Shown: one piece after another, positions 14,442 through 22,759 of the stretch
Numbering within the stretch: position 1 is the stretch's first letter
How the letters are laid out: every line of letters begins with the position of its first letter
Assembly (NCBI GenBank): GCA_964508975.1
Contig: CAZDVQ010000035.1
Span: forward strand, 1 to 47,166
From: CAZDVQ01 sp964508975
Lineage (GTDB): Bacteria > Bacteroidota > Bacteroidia > Chitinophagales > Saprospiraceae
DNA: 47,166 nt
Direction: 5' to 3'
Program-made: the position numbers and the translations under genes
Notes under the pieces: model-generated
The model's database searches: none
What the model was told of the DNA's origin: nothing
What the model saw: the letters and a program-made list of their open reading frames with translations, nothing else

Positions 14442-16106
14442 ATGAAAAACCTATCGGCCTTGGGCCGTTTGGAGGGCCTTAGGGCTGCATCACAGCAAAC
14501 ATTCGACCTCATCGTTATCGGTGGGGGTATTACCGGGGCAGGTATTGCCCTCGATGCGGCCAACCGTGGTTTATCGGTGGCTTTATTTGAAAAACACGAC
14601 TTTGCCTGGGGCACCAGCAGCCGTAGCACCAAGCTTATCCATGGTGGACTGCGCTACCTCAAACAGTTTGAGGTAAACCTGGTACGCGAGGTTGGACTTG
14701 AACGGGCTATTGTACACCGCAACGCCAGGCATATTGTCCGGCCAGAACGTATGTTGCTGCCCATCGTGACAGGAGGCTCGTTGGGCTATACCATGAGTTC
14801 TATTGGCTTATGGGTTTACGATAAACTAGCTGATGTGCCCAAAACCGAGCGCCGCGTGATGCTTAGCGCTAAACGCAGCAGCGAGGTTGAACCACTGCTC
14901 CGCCAAGATATTCTAACGGGTGGCGGCTTATATTACGAATACCGCACCGACGATGCGAGGTTAACCATCGAGGCTTTAAAAACAGCCAGTGCCGCAGGGG
15001 CACTTTGTTTCAACTACAGCAGTGTACAAGCTTTTACATACCAAGATGCCCAAATCAATGGGGTTGAAGTACGGGACGAAGTAGGCGGCGAAACATTTCA
15101 AATAAAAGCCAAGTTGGTGGTAAATGCCGCTGGCCCTTGGGTAGATAATCTCCGTAAACTAGACCACGAAGACCCCGCAGCACAGCAGCCTAAAAAACGC
15201 TTGCACTTGACCAAGGGCATACACGTGGTTGTACCTTATGCCAAGTTACCCTTGCAGCAATCGGTATACTTTGACGTACTGGCCGATAAACGCATGGTTT
15301 TTGCCATCCCTCGGGCTGGGGTAACGTACATCGGCACCACCGATACCAATTACCAAGGCGATACCGATAATCCCGTGGCCACTACAGCCGATGTGCAGTA
15401 CGTGTTGGACGCTGCAAATGCCATGTTTCCAAGTATTCATTTGAAGTTAGACGATGTAGTATCAACCTGGGCTGGCTTGCGCCCGCTTATACATGAAACA
15501 GGCAAATCACCTTCAGAACTTTCAAGGAAGGATGAGGTGTTCTTGTCAGCTACTGGTTTGATTTCAATTGCGGGCGGCAAACTCACCGGCTACCGCAAGA
15601 TGGCCGAGAAAGTGGTAGATCAGGTTTGCCATAAACTAAAGCATAAAGCCAGCTGCAATACCGAGACCCTGACACTCAGCGGCGGTGATTTTGCCAATGA
15701 TGAAGCGGTGAACACCTTTACACATCAACGCATTGGTGAAGTGCGCCAACTGAATATTCCTGCGGCTGAAATTGCCAGTCTGGTATGGAAATACGGCAGC
15801 AACACCGATGCGATTATAGAACACGCCTTTGAGCTTTTCCCCAGCGTTCAGGATGGACCAAAAGCCTTGCTCATGGCCGAGGTTTGGTACGGTGTGGAGC
15901 ACGAAATGTGCTTGTCGTTATCGGACTTTATCATTCGGCGGACCGGGCGTTTGTATTTTGAACGTGAAACACTAGCACAACTTTACCCCGCGATTGCAAC
16001 ATACCAAGGCCAATTACTCGGGTGGGATGAAGCCAAGCGCCAAGCTGAAATCAGCCAATTTGAGCAAGCCTATCAAGAGGTATTAGCTTTTAAAACAGGT
16101 ATTTAA
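14442..16106 (+). CDS. glpD: Aerobic glycerol-3-phosphate dehydrogenase
   Basis: The 554-residue FAD enzyme oxidises sn-glycerol-3-phosphate to dihydroxyacetone phosphate and passes electrons to quinone at the membrane. It has the N-terminal Rossmann motif VIGGGITGAGIALDAANRG (residues ~26-45), the signature SRSTKLIHGGLRYLKQFE, an IPRAGVTYIGTTDTNY stretch, and WAGLRPLI with GLISIAGGKLTGYRKMAEKVVD near the end of the catalytic part. A C-terminal helical domain carries VWYGVEHEMCLSLSDFIIRRTGRLYF. Length is normal. The Nudix gene starts one base after its stop, so the two are probably cotranscribed. No glpK or glpF is seen here. Confidence 0.95.
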   Translation: MKNLSALGRLEGLRAASQQTFDLIVIGGGITGAGIALDAANRGLSVALFEKHDFAWGTSSRSTKLIHGGLRYLKQFEVNLVREVGLERAIVHRNARHIVRPERMLLPIVTGGSLGYTMSSIGLWVYDKLADVPKTERRVMLSAKRSSEVEPLLRQDILTGGGLYYEYRTDDARLTIEALKTASAAGALCFNYSSVQAFTYQDAQINGVEVRDEVGGETFQIKAKLVVNAAGPWVDNLRKLDHEDPAAQQPKKRLHLTKGIHVVVPYAKLPLQQSVYFDVLADKRMVFAIPRAGVTYIGTTDTNYQGDTDNPVATTADVQYVLDAANAMFPSIHLKLDDVVSTWAGLRPLIHETGKSPSELSRKDEVFLSATGLISIAGGKLTGYRKMAEKVVDQVCHKLKHKASCNTETLTLSGGDFANDEAVNTFTHQRIGEVRQLNIPAAEIASLVWKYGSNTDAIIEHAFELFPSVQDGPKALLMAEVWYGVEHEMCLSLSDFIIRRTGRLYFERETLAQLYPAIATYQGQLLGWDEAKRQAEISQFEQAYQEVLAFKTGI

Positions 16107-16107
16107 A

Positions 16108-16761
16108 ATGAAGCACCCAACGCTTATTCCAGCTTTGAGTCAAGCACTTGCCCAAGGCTTGCCTGGGGCCGAAGCCCAGTATAAAATGGCGCATACCTTC
16201 CGTATGCAGCAGTTAAAAGATATTGAAAACACACCTCAGCCGGGGCATCGGGTGGCGGCAGTAATGGCCATGTTGTTCTTGAAAAACGAGCAGTGGCACA
16301 CGGCGCTCATCCGCCGAACACCGTACGATGATGTACATAGCAGGCAGGTTAGTTTTCCGGGTGGCGGCATCGAGCCAGCAGATGATGGCGACCTCCGCTT
16401 GACGGCCTTACGCGAAACACAAGAAGAGATTGGCGTACCGATGGATAAGTTACAAGTTATTGGTCAGCTTAGCCAGCTGTATATTCCCGTGAGCAACAAC
16501 TTGGTACATCCTTTCGTGGGCGTTATCCACGAGGAGCCTAGTTACAAGCCTGACCCCAACGAGGTAGAGTCGGTGATTGAAGCGCCTTTAGCTTTATTTT
16601 TACAAGATGGCCCACCAGCCCGTACCGATATTGAGGTACACAACGGTATGACCCTTCGGGATGTGCCGTATTACGATGTACACGGACATGTGGTATGGGG
16701 CGCTACAGCCATGATGCTCAGCGAGTTAGCCACTATTATCCAGTCAGTCCGCCTAGATTAG
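16108..16761 (+). CDS. Nudix hydrolase, CoA pyrophosphatase-like
   Basis: The 217-residue protein belongs to the NudL/CoA pyrophosphatase group, which cleaves coenzyme A or its derivatives into 3',5'-ADP and 4'-phosphopantetheine. The family sequence VSFPGGGIEPADDGD is followed by the Nudix box core ALRETQEEIGV, whose Glu residues bind the metal. The preceding HTALIRRTPYDDVHSRQ is also typical. The N-terminus (~45 residues) is helical. It lies one base downstream of glpD. A functional link to glycerol metabolism is not established, so the pairing may simply reflect a shared transcript. Confidence 0.88.
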   Translation: MKHPTLIPALSQALAQGLPGAEAQYKMAHTFRMQQLKDIENTPQPGHRVAAVMAMLFLKNEQWHTALIRRTPYDDVHSRQVSFPGGGIEPADDGDLRLTALRETQEEIGVPMDKLQVIGQLSQLYIPVSNNLVHPFVGVIHEEPSYKPDPNEVESVIEAPLALFLQDGPPARTDIEVHNGMTLRDVPYYDVHGHVVWGATAMMLSELATIIQSVRLD

Positions 16762-16781
16762 ATTTTTTTTGATGTATATTA

Positions 16782-16881
16782 TGGCGTTGCGCCGCTACGC
16801 GTCGCCGCTGTCCTTCGCGCTCCCTAGACGGTCGGTGCTGCGCACCAGCCGCGTTGCGGCTGCCCTCCGGCCAGCTAACGC
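16782..16881 (+). repeat. GC-rich structured intergenic repeat, copy A6
   Basis: Plus-strand A-family copy starting 21 bases after the Nudix stop, with the head GGCGTTGCGCCGC-tac-GCG, the hairpin GGTGC-tgc-GCACC, AGCCGC-gtt-GCGGCT and the tail CCAGCTAACGCGG. It faces copy A7 tail to tail across a short AACGGCGGCTTGCCGCCG hairpin. Together they fill the gap between two convergent genes, and frames translated across them are discounted. Confidence 0.85.
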
Positions 16882-16904
16882 GGAAAACGGCGGCTTGCCG
16901 CCGA

Positions 16905-17010
16905 AGCGCCAGGTGCCCGGAAGGGGCCGCCGCAGGCGGCAGCGCAAAGCGCCAAGCGATCAGCGCGCCTGGAGGGGACCGACGGCGCACAGCGCCGGGG
17001 CGCCCAAAAA
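16905..17010 (-). repeat. GC-rich structured intergenic repeat, copy A7
   Basis: Minus-strand copy whose head (GGGCGCCCCGGCGC-tgt-GCGCCG) lies at 17010, toward the 3' end of the reductase gene at 17108. Its tail resembles the remnant at 6900 and copy A12 (GGGCACCTGGCGCTTC) and not the GCTAACGC type. The variable arm is GCTGCC-gcctgc-GGCGGC-like. It forms an inverted pair with A6. Confidence 0.8.
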
Positions 17011-17107
17011 AGATAAAATGAGTAGATGCATAAATGAGTAAATGACGGGATTGCTACTTTGCGCTTTATGTAAGCCAAGAATTTAACACAATACGCCACA
17101 AAACCTG

Positions 17108-17827
17108 TTAGCCGTACAGTTCGTATATAATTTGCACTGGTTGAACCCCTAAGGCTTGTAGCCGAGCCACGGCCTCGTCAATCATATTTTTCCAGCCACA
17201 GAGGTAAAAGGTACTATTTTGTAAATCGGTAGCCGACAGTTGCTCGTATACTTGATGCACGTGGCCTTTATAACCTGGCCACTCGGTTTCCCTAGATAGA
17301 ACAATATCGTAACTAAAGTGCCCTAGCTCATGTTGCATAGCCTCGAACTCCTGGCGGTACAGGATGCTATCGGCATGTCGTGTTCCAAAAATTAGCTTTA
17401 ATCCTTCGTGCTTGATACCATGGGCTTGAACATGGCGCAGCATACTCCTAAACGGCGCTACCCCTGTGCCAGTACAAATAAAAACGATAGGCTTGTCCAA
17501 TTTTTCGGGCAAGGTAAAAGCTCCATCGGGGCCTTTAAGGCTAAGCGTAGACCCTACCGTTACCTGCTCAAAGAGGTATTGTGTGCCTAGGCCCCCGTCC
17601 ATGCGAACGATGCAGAGTTCAAATTGGTTGCTGCTTTGGGGTGCGCTAGCGATAGAGTAGCTTTTCCAGCGGTACAGGCGTTTGTCGTGCACGGGCAGGT
17701 CGAAGGTAATAAATTGACCTGGTTTAAAATCAAAGCTATCTACATCTGGCAATTCCAGCACGAATTTGCGTGTATTGGGTGCCAGTTGTTCTATTGCGAC
17801 CACTGAGGCATTTAACCACTTGGGCAT
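17108..17827 (-). CDS. Ferredoxin-NADP reductase-like FAD/NAD(P) oxidoreductase
   Basis: From the ATG at 17827 the protein has 239 residues with an FAD-binding barrel (~1-100; RLYRWKSYSIAS is the flavin motif, GPDGAFTLP follows) and an NAD(P)-binding domain (FICTGTGVAPFRSML, then FYLCGWKNMIDEA). No 2Fe-2S domain is present, so it needs a separate electron partner. It could serve a ferredoxin, an oxygenase or a desaturase. A frame open to 17950 runs back into the preceding gene and is not used; the inner ATG lies 16 bases after the glycosyltransferase stop. It is the last gene of a six-gene minus-strand run. Confidence 0.85.
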   Translation of the reverse strand: MPKWLNASVVAIEQLAPNTRKFVLELPDVDSFDFKPGQFITFDLPVHDKRLYRWKSYSIASAPQSSNQFELCIVRMDGGLGTQYLFEQVTVGSTLSLKGPDGAFTLPEKLDKPIVFICTGTGVAPFRSMLRHVQAHGIKHEGLKLIFGTRHADSILYRQEFEAMQHELGHFSYDIVLSRETEWPGYKGHVHQVYEQLSATDLQNSTFYLCGWKNMIDEAVARLQALGVQPVQIIYELYG

Positions 17828-17843
17828 AAGGGTATTTTTTGCG

Positions 17844-19319
17844 TTAAGACCTATGAAACAGCGTGTAGGCGATGATTGTTCCGAATCCCAGGGTGTTGAT
17901 GCACGAGAACACAGCGTAAAAGGTATCCTGAACCCAAAAGGCATGTACACTGGTTATGGCAAAGGCCAAGAAGAAGCCAGCTTCGAGCAAACTAGTTTTA
18001 TCGAGTTTGCTTTTGAAGTAATTATTCTGTTGAAGTTTATCTTCCTTACGAGCAATATTGTACTTGGGGGTACGGACAAAGGGGCTTTTTTTACCGCGCC
18101 AACCTTCGAATACCGCAATGCTGTTGTGCAGAGATAGTCCGATAGACAAGGCTAAAAACAGCGGGTACAGTCCTAAAAATGACAATATCCGCAGGGCTAT
18201 AGGTTTATCTTGATTACGCTTAAATACGTAAACAGTAGCATAAATGATGGACAACATGATGAAGCTAGAGTACATGAAACTGAGCCAGTTAAGGTTGTAC
18301 GAAAGAAATAACGTGCGATTCCAATGTAGTACCGCCCCACAAATAGACAGCAGTAAAACGATGATAAACACCGTGCTACCCAAGAGATGAGCAGAAGCAT
18401 GTAGTTTTTGACGCACATTTAACTGGGATGCCCAGATGCTGGGCAGGAGTTTTCGGGCATTTTCGGCAGCCCCTTTGGTCCAACGGAACTGTTGCGATTT
18501 TAATCCGCCAATCTCGGCAGGCAGCTCGGCCATGCAAACATAATCCTCATTGTACACCACTTGCCAGCCTTTTAGTTGAGCCCTGTAGCTCAGGTCAAGG
18601 TCTTCGGTTAGCGTATCGGCATGCCAGCCGCCAGCCGCCTCAATAGCGGCCCGGCGCCAAATACCTGCCGTACCGTTAAATTGTGCTAAGCAAGCACCAG
18701 CATTTCGGCCTTTTTGCTCTACTGAAAAATGTACGTCAAGGTGCAGGGCCTGTAATCGGGTGAGCAAGGAATAATCTTGGTTCAAGTGCCCCCAGCGGGT
18801 TTGTACCAAGGCCGTTTGTGCCGTAAAATATCTAAGGTTGTGCCTCAAAAAATCGGGTTGCGGGATAAAATCCGCATCGAAAATGGCGATGAATTCAGCG
18901 GAAGAGTGCTCCATACCGTATTTTAAAGCCCCGGCTTTAAAGCCTTCTCGGCTCCCTCGGCGAACGTGGGTAATGTTGATACCCAGCGCTTGTAGTTTTG
19001 GAATTTTAGCTTCAATCAAAGCTGTGGTTTCATCGGTTGAGTCATCTAGTACTTGGATATCAAAAAGCTGTTTGGGATAATCGAAAGCTGCTACTGCATC
19101 GAGCAGGCGCTCTACCACGTAGCGTTCGTTATATACGGGCAGTTGAATCGTTACTGATGGCCATTGAGCTTCGTCCTCGGGCAAATCTGTATGGATCAAT
19201 GGCGTACTGGCATAACGCCAGTAAAAGTACAGGAGTTGAAACTGCAATACCGTGTAGAGGAATATTAAACCTAAACACAATACGTAAACCGCAGCGGTGA
19301 TGTATACCAAGATATTCAC
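17844..19319 (-). CDS. Membrane GT2 glycosyltransferase, cellulose-synthase-like
   Basis: The 491-residue protein has an N-terminal membrane helix (~5-30), a cytoplasmic GT2 domain (~45-290) and four or so C-terminal helices (~310-480). All processive GT2 signature elements are visible: QLPVYNERYVVERLLDAV, VLDDSTDET, IFDADFIPQPDFLRHN, the TEDLDLSYRAQ acid, and QQFRWTKGA (QxxRW). It probably builds a beta-linked glycan or glycolipid from a nucleotide sugar. No cyclic-di-GMP PilZ domain is present. Its start overlaps the stop of the preceding GT2 gene by four bases, so the two transferases are probably made together. Confidence 0.88.
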   Translation of the reverse strand: MNILVYITAAVYVLCLGLIFLYTVLQFQLLYFYWRYASTPLIHTDLPEDEAQWPSVTIQLPVYNERYVVERLLDAVAAFDYPKQLFDIQVLDDSTDETTALIEAKIPKLQALGINITHVRRGSREGFKAGALKYGMEHSSAEFIAIFDADFIPQPDFLRHNLRYFTAQTALVQTRWGHLNQDYSLLTRLQALHLDVHFSVEQKGRNAGACLAQFNGTAGIWRRAAIEAAGGWHADTLTEDLDLSYRAQLKGWQVVYNEDYVCMAELPAEIGGLKSQQFRWTKGAAENARKLLPSIWASQLNVRQKLHASAHLLGSTVFIIVLLLSICGAVLHWNRTLFLSYNLNWLSFMYSSFIMLSIIYATVYVFKRNQDKPIALRILSFLGLYPLFLALSIGLSLHNSIAVFEGWRGKKSPFVRTPKYNIARKEDKLQQNNYFKSKLDKTSLLEAGFFLAFAITSVHAFWVQDTFYAVFSCINTLGFGTIIAYTLFHRS

Positions 19320-20002
19320 CTCATGTATTTAAAGATGGTGTACAAAATTTTATATCCGGCCCCGATGGTTCCTTTCACCGTTCCTGACACTTTAGAAACA
19401 CCAATCCGCTCGCGGTACGTAACGGGCACTTCTAAGCATTTCATTTTCTGTCGGGCAGCTTTAACCTGCATCTCGACCGTCCAGCCAAAGTTTCGGTCTT
19501 GCATTTGTAGGGCGAGTAACTTGGGGTATTTAATCAATCGAAAAGGCCCAAGGTCGGTAAACCTATAGCCATAAAACAGCCGTATTAATCGGGTAGCCAG
19601 CCAATTACCAAATACTTGCTGTGGCGTCATCGATTTCTTGTCGCGTTGGCCTAAGGCACGGGAGCCCAAAACCATGTCGGCATCCTCCCGGATTAGCGTA
19701 TCCAACAGGACTTGTAATTCTTGGGGATAATCTGAATAATCGCCATCGAGGAATAATACAAGGTCGGGTGGACTTTCTTTTTGTGCAATATGCGCCATGC
19801 CTTTCAAACAAGCATTGCCATAGCCTTTTTGCGGCTCGAACAATGCCGTTGCCCCAGCAGCCTTGGCCACGGCACTGGTCTGGTCGGTACTGTTGTTGTC
19901 ACATACAATGATATCACGCACCAAGTGTTTGGGTATATCTTGAATAACCTTGCCAATGGCATTTTCCTCATTGTACGCCGGAATAATAACGTCGATAATC
20001 AT
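19316..20002 (-). CDS. GT2 glycosyltransferase, dolichyl-phosphate mannosyltransferase-like
   Basis: The 228-residue soluble GT-A enzyme resembles DPM1-type transferases that load a sugar onto polyprenyl phosphate. It shows IIPAYNEENAIGKVI, IVCDNNSTDQT, the metal-binding LFLDGDYSDYP, GSRALGQRDKKSMTPQQVFGNWLATRLI and the conserved FRLIKYPKLL / VTYRERIGVSKVSGT end. There are no transmembrane helices. It lies directly upstream of the cellulose-synthase-like gene with a four-base overlap and 14 bases after the rhomboid gene. A joint role in making a surface lipid-linked glycan is inferred. Confidence 0.87.
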   Translation of the reverse strand: MIIDVIIPAYNEENAIGKVIQDIPKHLVRDIIVCDNNSTDQTSAVAKAAGATALFEPQKGYGNACLKGMAHIAQKESPPDLVLFLDGDYSDYPQELQVLLDTLIREDADMVLGSRALGQRDKKSMTPQQVFGNWLATRLIRLFYGYRFTDLGPFRLIKYPKLLALQMQDRNFGWTVEMQVKAARQKMKCLEVPVTYRERIGVSKVSGTVKGTIGAGYKILYTIFKYMR

Positions 20003-20016
20003 GTTGCAGATGTACT

Positions 20017-20694
20017 TTAATTGATTTCCTCAAACGTTATAAGCTCATCCTCGGCAGGTTTGGGTTCAAAGGTATCACGGGGCAAGAAATAATGCCGCTC
20101 GCTAGGTTTTCGCATTTTTTGTTCTTGGATAGGGGTACTTTTAAACAGCCATGCTGCCACAAAACCAAGCAACATCCCGTAGAAGTGCCCTTCCCACGAA
20201 ACACCTGGATTGCGAACCCACAAGCTCCAAAACATGCCGCTATAATACAAAACAACAACCAATGCCAAAGCAATTGATGGCCTATCGCGGTTAATCAAAC
20301 CCTTGCCTAGTAAAAATGCAGCCATGGCATACACCAAGCCGGAAGCTCCAATATGCGGGGAAAGCCCACGGCCTGCCAACCACATGGCTGGGCCAATAAA
20401 TGCAAAGGATAGGAGGTATAATTTTATGTCGGTGCCCCGGTAAAAGTAACCAATACCAAGGCCCAAAAATAGGATGGCCGAAATATTAGACCACAAATGT
20501 TCTTGGCTACCATGTAAGAAGTGGAATGTCCACATCCCGGTAAAATGCTCCAGCGATTTAGGCACAAGCCCCCAACGTTCAAAAAATTGGGCCTGCACGT
20601 AATCATCTAGCCCCGCACTGTACCGATATATCAATATCGAAAGCAGTGAAATAGTTAGCGGGACAAATATAATCCTGGGCCAGTTGGGCTTCAT
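20017..20694 (-). CDS. Rhomboid family intramembrane serine protease
   Basis: The 225-residue protein has six or so membrane helices and the rhomboid catalytic pattern. HLWSN (His66-Asn70) fits the HxxxN motif of helix 2, GASG carries the nucleophile Ser118, and GHFYG carries His170 in helix 6. Rhomboids cut single-pass membrane proteins within the bilayer. The C-terminal ~40 residues are cytoplasmic and charged. It lies 22 bases after a small secreted protein gene and 14 bases before the DPM1-like gene. Its substrate is unknown. Confidence 0.85.
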   Translation of the reverse strand: MKPNWPRIIFVPLTISLLSILIYRYSAGLDDYVQAQFFERWGLVPKSLEHFTGMWTFHFLHGSQEHLWSNISAILFLGLGIGYFYRGTDIKLYLLSFAFIGPAMWLAGRGLSPHIGASGLVYAMAAFLLGKGLINRDRPSIALALVVVLYYSGMFWSLWVRNPGVSWEGHFYGMLLGFVAAWLFKSTPIQEQKMRKPSERHYFLPRDTFEPKPAEDELITFEEIN

Positions 20695-20716
20695 TGTTGA
20701 ATATTAAACGACTGTT

Positions 20717-21139
20717 TTATTCCTCTATCTTGCGTTGCGAGGTTTTCATGCCATATGGCACATACACGATATATGAAACCTTTTCGTTGCATTTCAAGCG
20801 GAGGTTATCGGTTTGGTGGTATTTTTCTTCGGCTTGGCGCTCCCTAGAATATACCCGCAATAAATCGCTTTCGGGGGTTACTTCAGCCAGTACATCGTAA
20901 CGACCTTCTTTAACCCAGTTGGCCAAAATGCCGTTGTTGCCATTATCCACTTGAACGTGTACTTCAATCAGGATACGACTTCCGCCGCGCTCGCGCACTT
21001 CCACCGTCCCATCAAGCTCTAACTTGATTTGCTTGGCCTTATCCGCCGAAAAAGTATAGTGCGAGGTTTGCGTTACCTGAGCCTCGGCTATTTGATAGCC
21101 CAATAAAAGGGCTACTGCAAATGTAATGTATTTGATCAT
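20717..21139 (-). CDS. Small secreted protein of unknown function
   Basis: The 140-residue protein has a signal peptide (MIKYITFAVALLLGYQIAEAQ) and a small beta-rich body (IKLELDGTVEVRERGGSRILIEVHVQV) that recalls the putative auto-transporter adhesin or DUF4097-type strands. The similarity is too weak to name it. The end (VSYIVYVPYGMKTSQRKIEE) is charged. It is the second gene of the lpxD run, so it is likely cotranscribed with the rhomboid gene. Confidence 0.7.
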   Translation of the reverse strand: MIKYITFAVALLLGYQIAEAQVTQTSHYTFSADKAKQIKLELDGTVEVRERGGSRILIEVHVQVDNGNNGILANWVKEGRYDVLAEVTPESDLLRVYSRERQAEEKYHQTDNLRLKCNEKVSYIVYVPYGMKTSQRKIEE

Positions 21140-21213
21140 GTTTATCCTTGTGTTTGAGTGTGGCGCATGATTGTTCTAGCGCGTACGTCAGTTGGTTCAA
21201 ATATAGTGCCTAC

Positions 21214-22203
21214 TTATCCTTCCATCTCAGGTTCTTCCTGTTCTTCCGTGTTTTGTGCATTGCCAAACATACGGTCCCAGTCGCGGAGCAATTGCGGAAG
21301 CCTTTGCAAAGCATACAATTCTTTGTAGCGTTCACGAGCCTCGGCTACGGGGGTACCGAAATACTTTTTGCCGCCTTGTATCGATTTGTGTATACCGGTT
21401 TGGGCCATGACCTCGGCATCCATACCCACAACTAGGTTTTTGGATACACCAACTTGTCCCCAGAGGATAACGCCATCTTGCAGAATCGTTTTACCTGCGA
21501 TGCCCACATGAGCGGCCAACAAACAATTTTTACCAATCACCACACCGTGCCCAATGTGCACGTGGTTGTCCATCTTGGTGCCTTGCCCAATAATGGTATC
21601 GCCTGAAACACCGCGGTCAATGGTTGTACAAGCACCAATTTCAACATCATCTTCCAAGATGACGCGCCCGATGGAATGCCAGCGCTCCCGGCTACCGTCG
21701 GCCCGTTTTTGGAAATAAAAGGCATCAGAGCCTATCACCGCGTTGTAATGGATAATCACGTTGTCGCCAATCTCGGTCAAATCACCGATGACTACATTAG
21801 CCTTTATGATGCAGTTTTTACCAATTTTAACCCCGTGCCCAATAACGGCCCCAGGTTCAATAATCGTGTCTTCGCCAATCACGGCGGTATCGCTAATGGT
21901 ACTGTTCAACGCGATGTAGGGCGAGAAATGCCGAGCCAGGTAGTTATAAGCTTTAAACGGGTTATCAACCACCAACAACACCTTGTCGTCGGGTGCAGGT
22001 ATCACGTTGGGCACAATGATAGCCGTGGCCAGGGAGTATATTGCTCGGTCGAAAAACTTGGGGTGGTCTACAAAAACCACGCTACCCCGTTTCACCTTGT
22101 GAATTTCGTTGACACTACTAATCAGAACTTGTTCGTCGCCATGCACCTTTGCATGAATCAGTTTGGCCAATTCCTTGACACTGATAGGTTGCTGTAAATC
22201 CAT
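21214..22203 (-). CDS. lpxD: UDP-3-O-acylglucosamine N-acyltransferase
   Basis: The 329-residue enzyme adds the second (N-linked) 3-hydroxyacyl chain in lipid A synthesis, in the cytoplasm. Residues ~1-95 form the uridine-binding domain (HAKVHGDEQVLISSVNEIHKV). A left-handed beta-helix of hexapeptide repeats follows (VIGHGVKIGKNCIIKANVVIG and so on) with the active-site stretch NHVHIGHGVVIGKNC and AAHVGIAG. The C-terminal helical part (KSIQGGKKYFGTPVAEARERYKELYAL) is typical. The last ~12 residues are acidic (EEQEEPEMEG). It is the first gene of the minus-strand run to 17108. Some Bacteroidota carry two LpxD paralogues, so it may not be the only copy. Confidence 0.92.
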   Translation of the reverse strand: MDLQQPISVKELAKLIHAKVHGDEQVLISSVNEIHKVKRGSVVFVDHPKFFDRAIYSLATAIIVPNVIPAPDDKVLLVVDNPFKAYNYLARHFSPYIALNSTISDTAVIGEDTIIEPGAVIGHGVKIGKNCIIKANVVIGDLTEIGDNVIIHYNAVIGSDAFYFQKRADGSRERWHSIGRVILEDDVEIGACTTIDRGVSGDTIIGQGTKMDNHVHIGHGVVIGKNCLLAAHVGIAGKTILQDGVILWGQVGVSKNLVVGMDAEVMAQTGIHKSIQGGKKYFGTPVAEARERYKELYALQRLPQLLRDWDRMFGNAQNTEEQEEPEMEG

Positions 22204-22227
22204 TTCTTTGTTGTAAAGTCCTAAGTT

Positions 22228-22336
22228 GAGAGGATGTTTGTGTTTGGGGTTTCAAGGGAAAAACGAACTATTTTTAAAGCAAAAATCATCCGAAAGGAGC
22301 TGTTTTTCGCCGGAAGCTAAAGCCCAAACATACTCT
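22228..22336. repeat. Fold-back repeat D2
   Basis: The right arm matches D3 over its full length (TTTTTAAAGCAAAAATCATC, then GCTGTTTTTCGCCGGAAGCT and CCAAACATACTC). The left arm is shortened to GAGAGGATGTTTGTGTTTGGGG plus ~20 bases. It lies 25 bases before the lpxD ATG on its upstream side, so it may affect the lpxD promoter. The 22204-22759 gap otherwise holds repeat B1 and a terminator. Confidence 0.8.
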
Positions 22337-22490
22337 GGGGAACAAAAATAGTAAAAATGCTCGGAGTTGCATTGTAAATACAGGCTTCAACCCAAATCTC
22401 CACGCTCGTATCTACCCAACAGTTTTACGAGGTTTTTTGTTTTTAGGATTCAATATGGGCGCTTAAAAGCCATAGATGTTTTTTTGTTTT

Positions 22491-22598
22491 TTGGGGCCTC
22501 CCCTCGCTCCGCTCGGGGCGCTACGCTGCGCGGCTCGCTATTCGCTCGGCCCCTACGGGTCTGGTGCTACGCACCACCGCTCCGCATCGCTAGGCCGA
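22491..22598 (+). repeat. GC-rich structured intergenic repeat, copy B1
   Basis: Plus-strand B-type copy: TTGGGGCCTCCCCTCGC head, then GGCGCTACG, CGGCTCGCT, GCTCGGCCCCTACGGG, GGTGC-tac-GCACC, and the tail CCGCATCGCTAGGCCG. The same design is seen at 47089 and, with changes, at 26211 and 30848. It lies upstream of lpxD and after the terminator of the secreted protein gene at 22760. Confidence 0.82.
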
Positions 22599-22689
22599 TG
22601 TTTTAGATATGAGAGCAGAGGGCTGAGTGCAAAGTTTTTTTGTAGAGACGAACGATTTGTCGCGTGACATTAACCGCACGTACCATAGG

Positions 22690-22740
22690 TTAAAAAAAAC
22701 AAAAGAGGCATCATTTGCAATATTTTACAAATGATGCCCC
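22690..22740 (-). terminator. Intrinsic terminator of the 22760-23641 gene
   Basis: On the minus strand GGCATCATTTG pairs with CAAATGATGCC (22707-22717 and 22728-22738) around a 10-base loop and is followed by a T-rich run (CTCTTTTGTTTTTTTT). It begins about 20 bases after the stop of the secreted protein gene. Confidence 0.82.
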
Positions 22741-22759
22741 TTTCTATAGGTTAGCCTCC

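Noticed and set aside
16736..17099. Open frames of 74-90 codons on both strands
   Set aside because: All cross the paired repeats A6 and A7, are very Arg/Ala/Pro-rich and have no support from neighbours.
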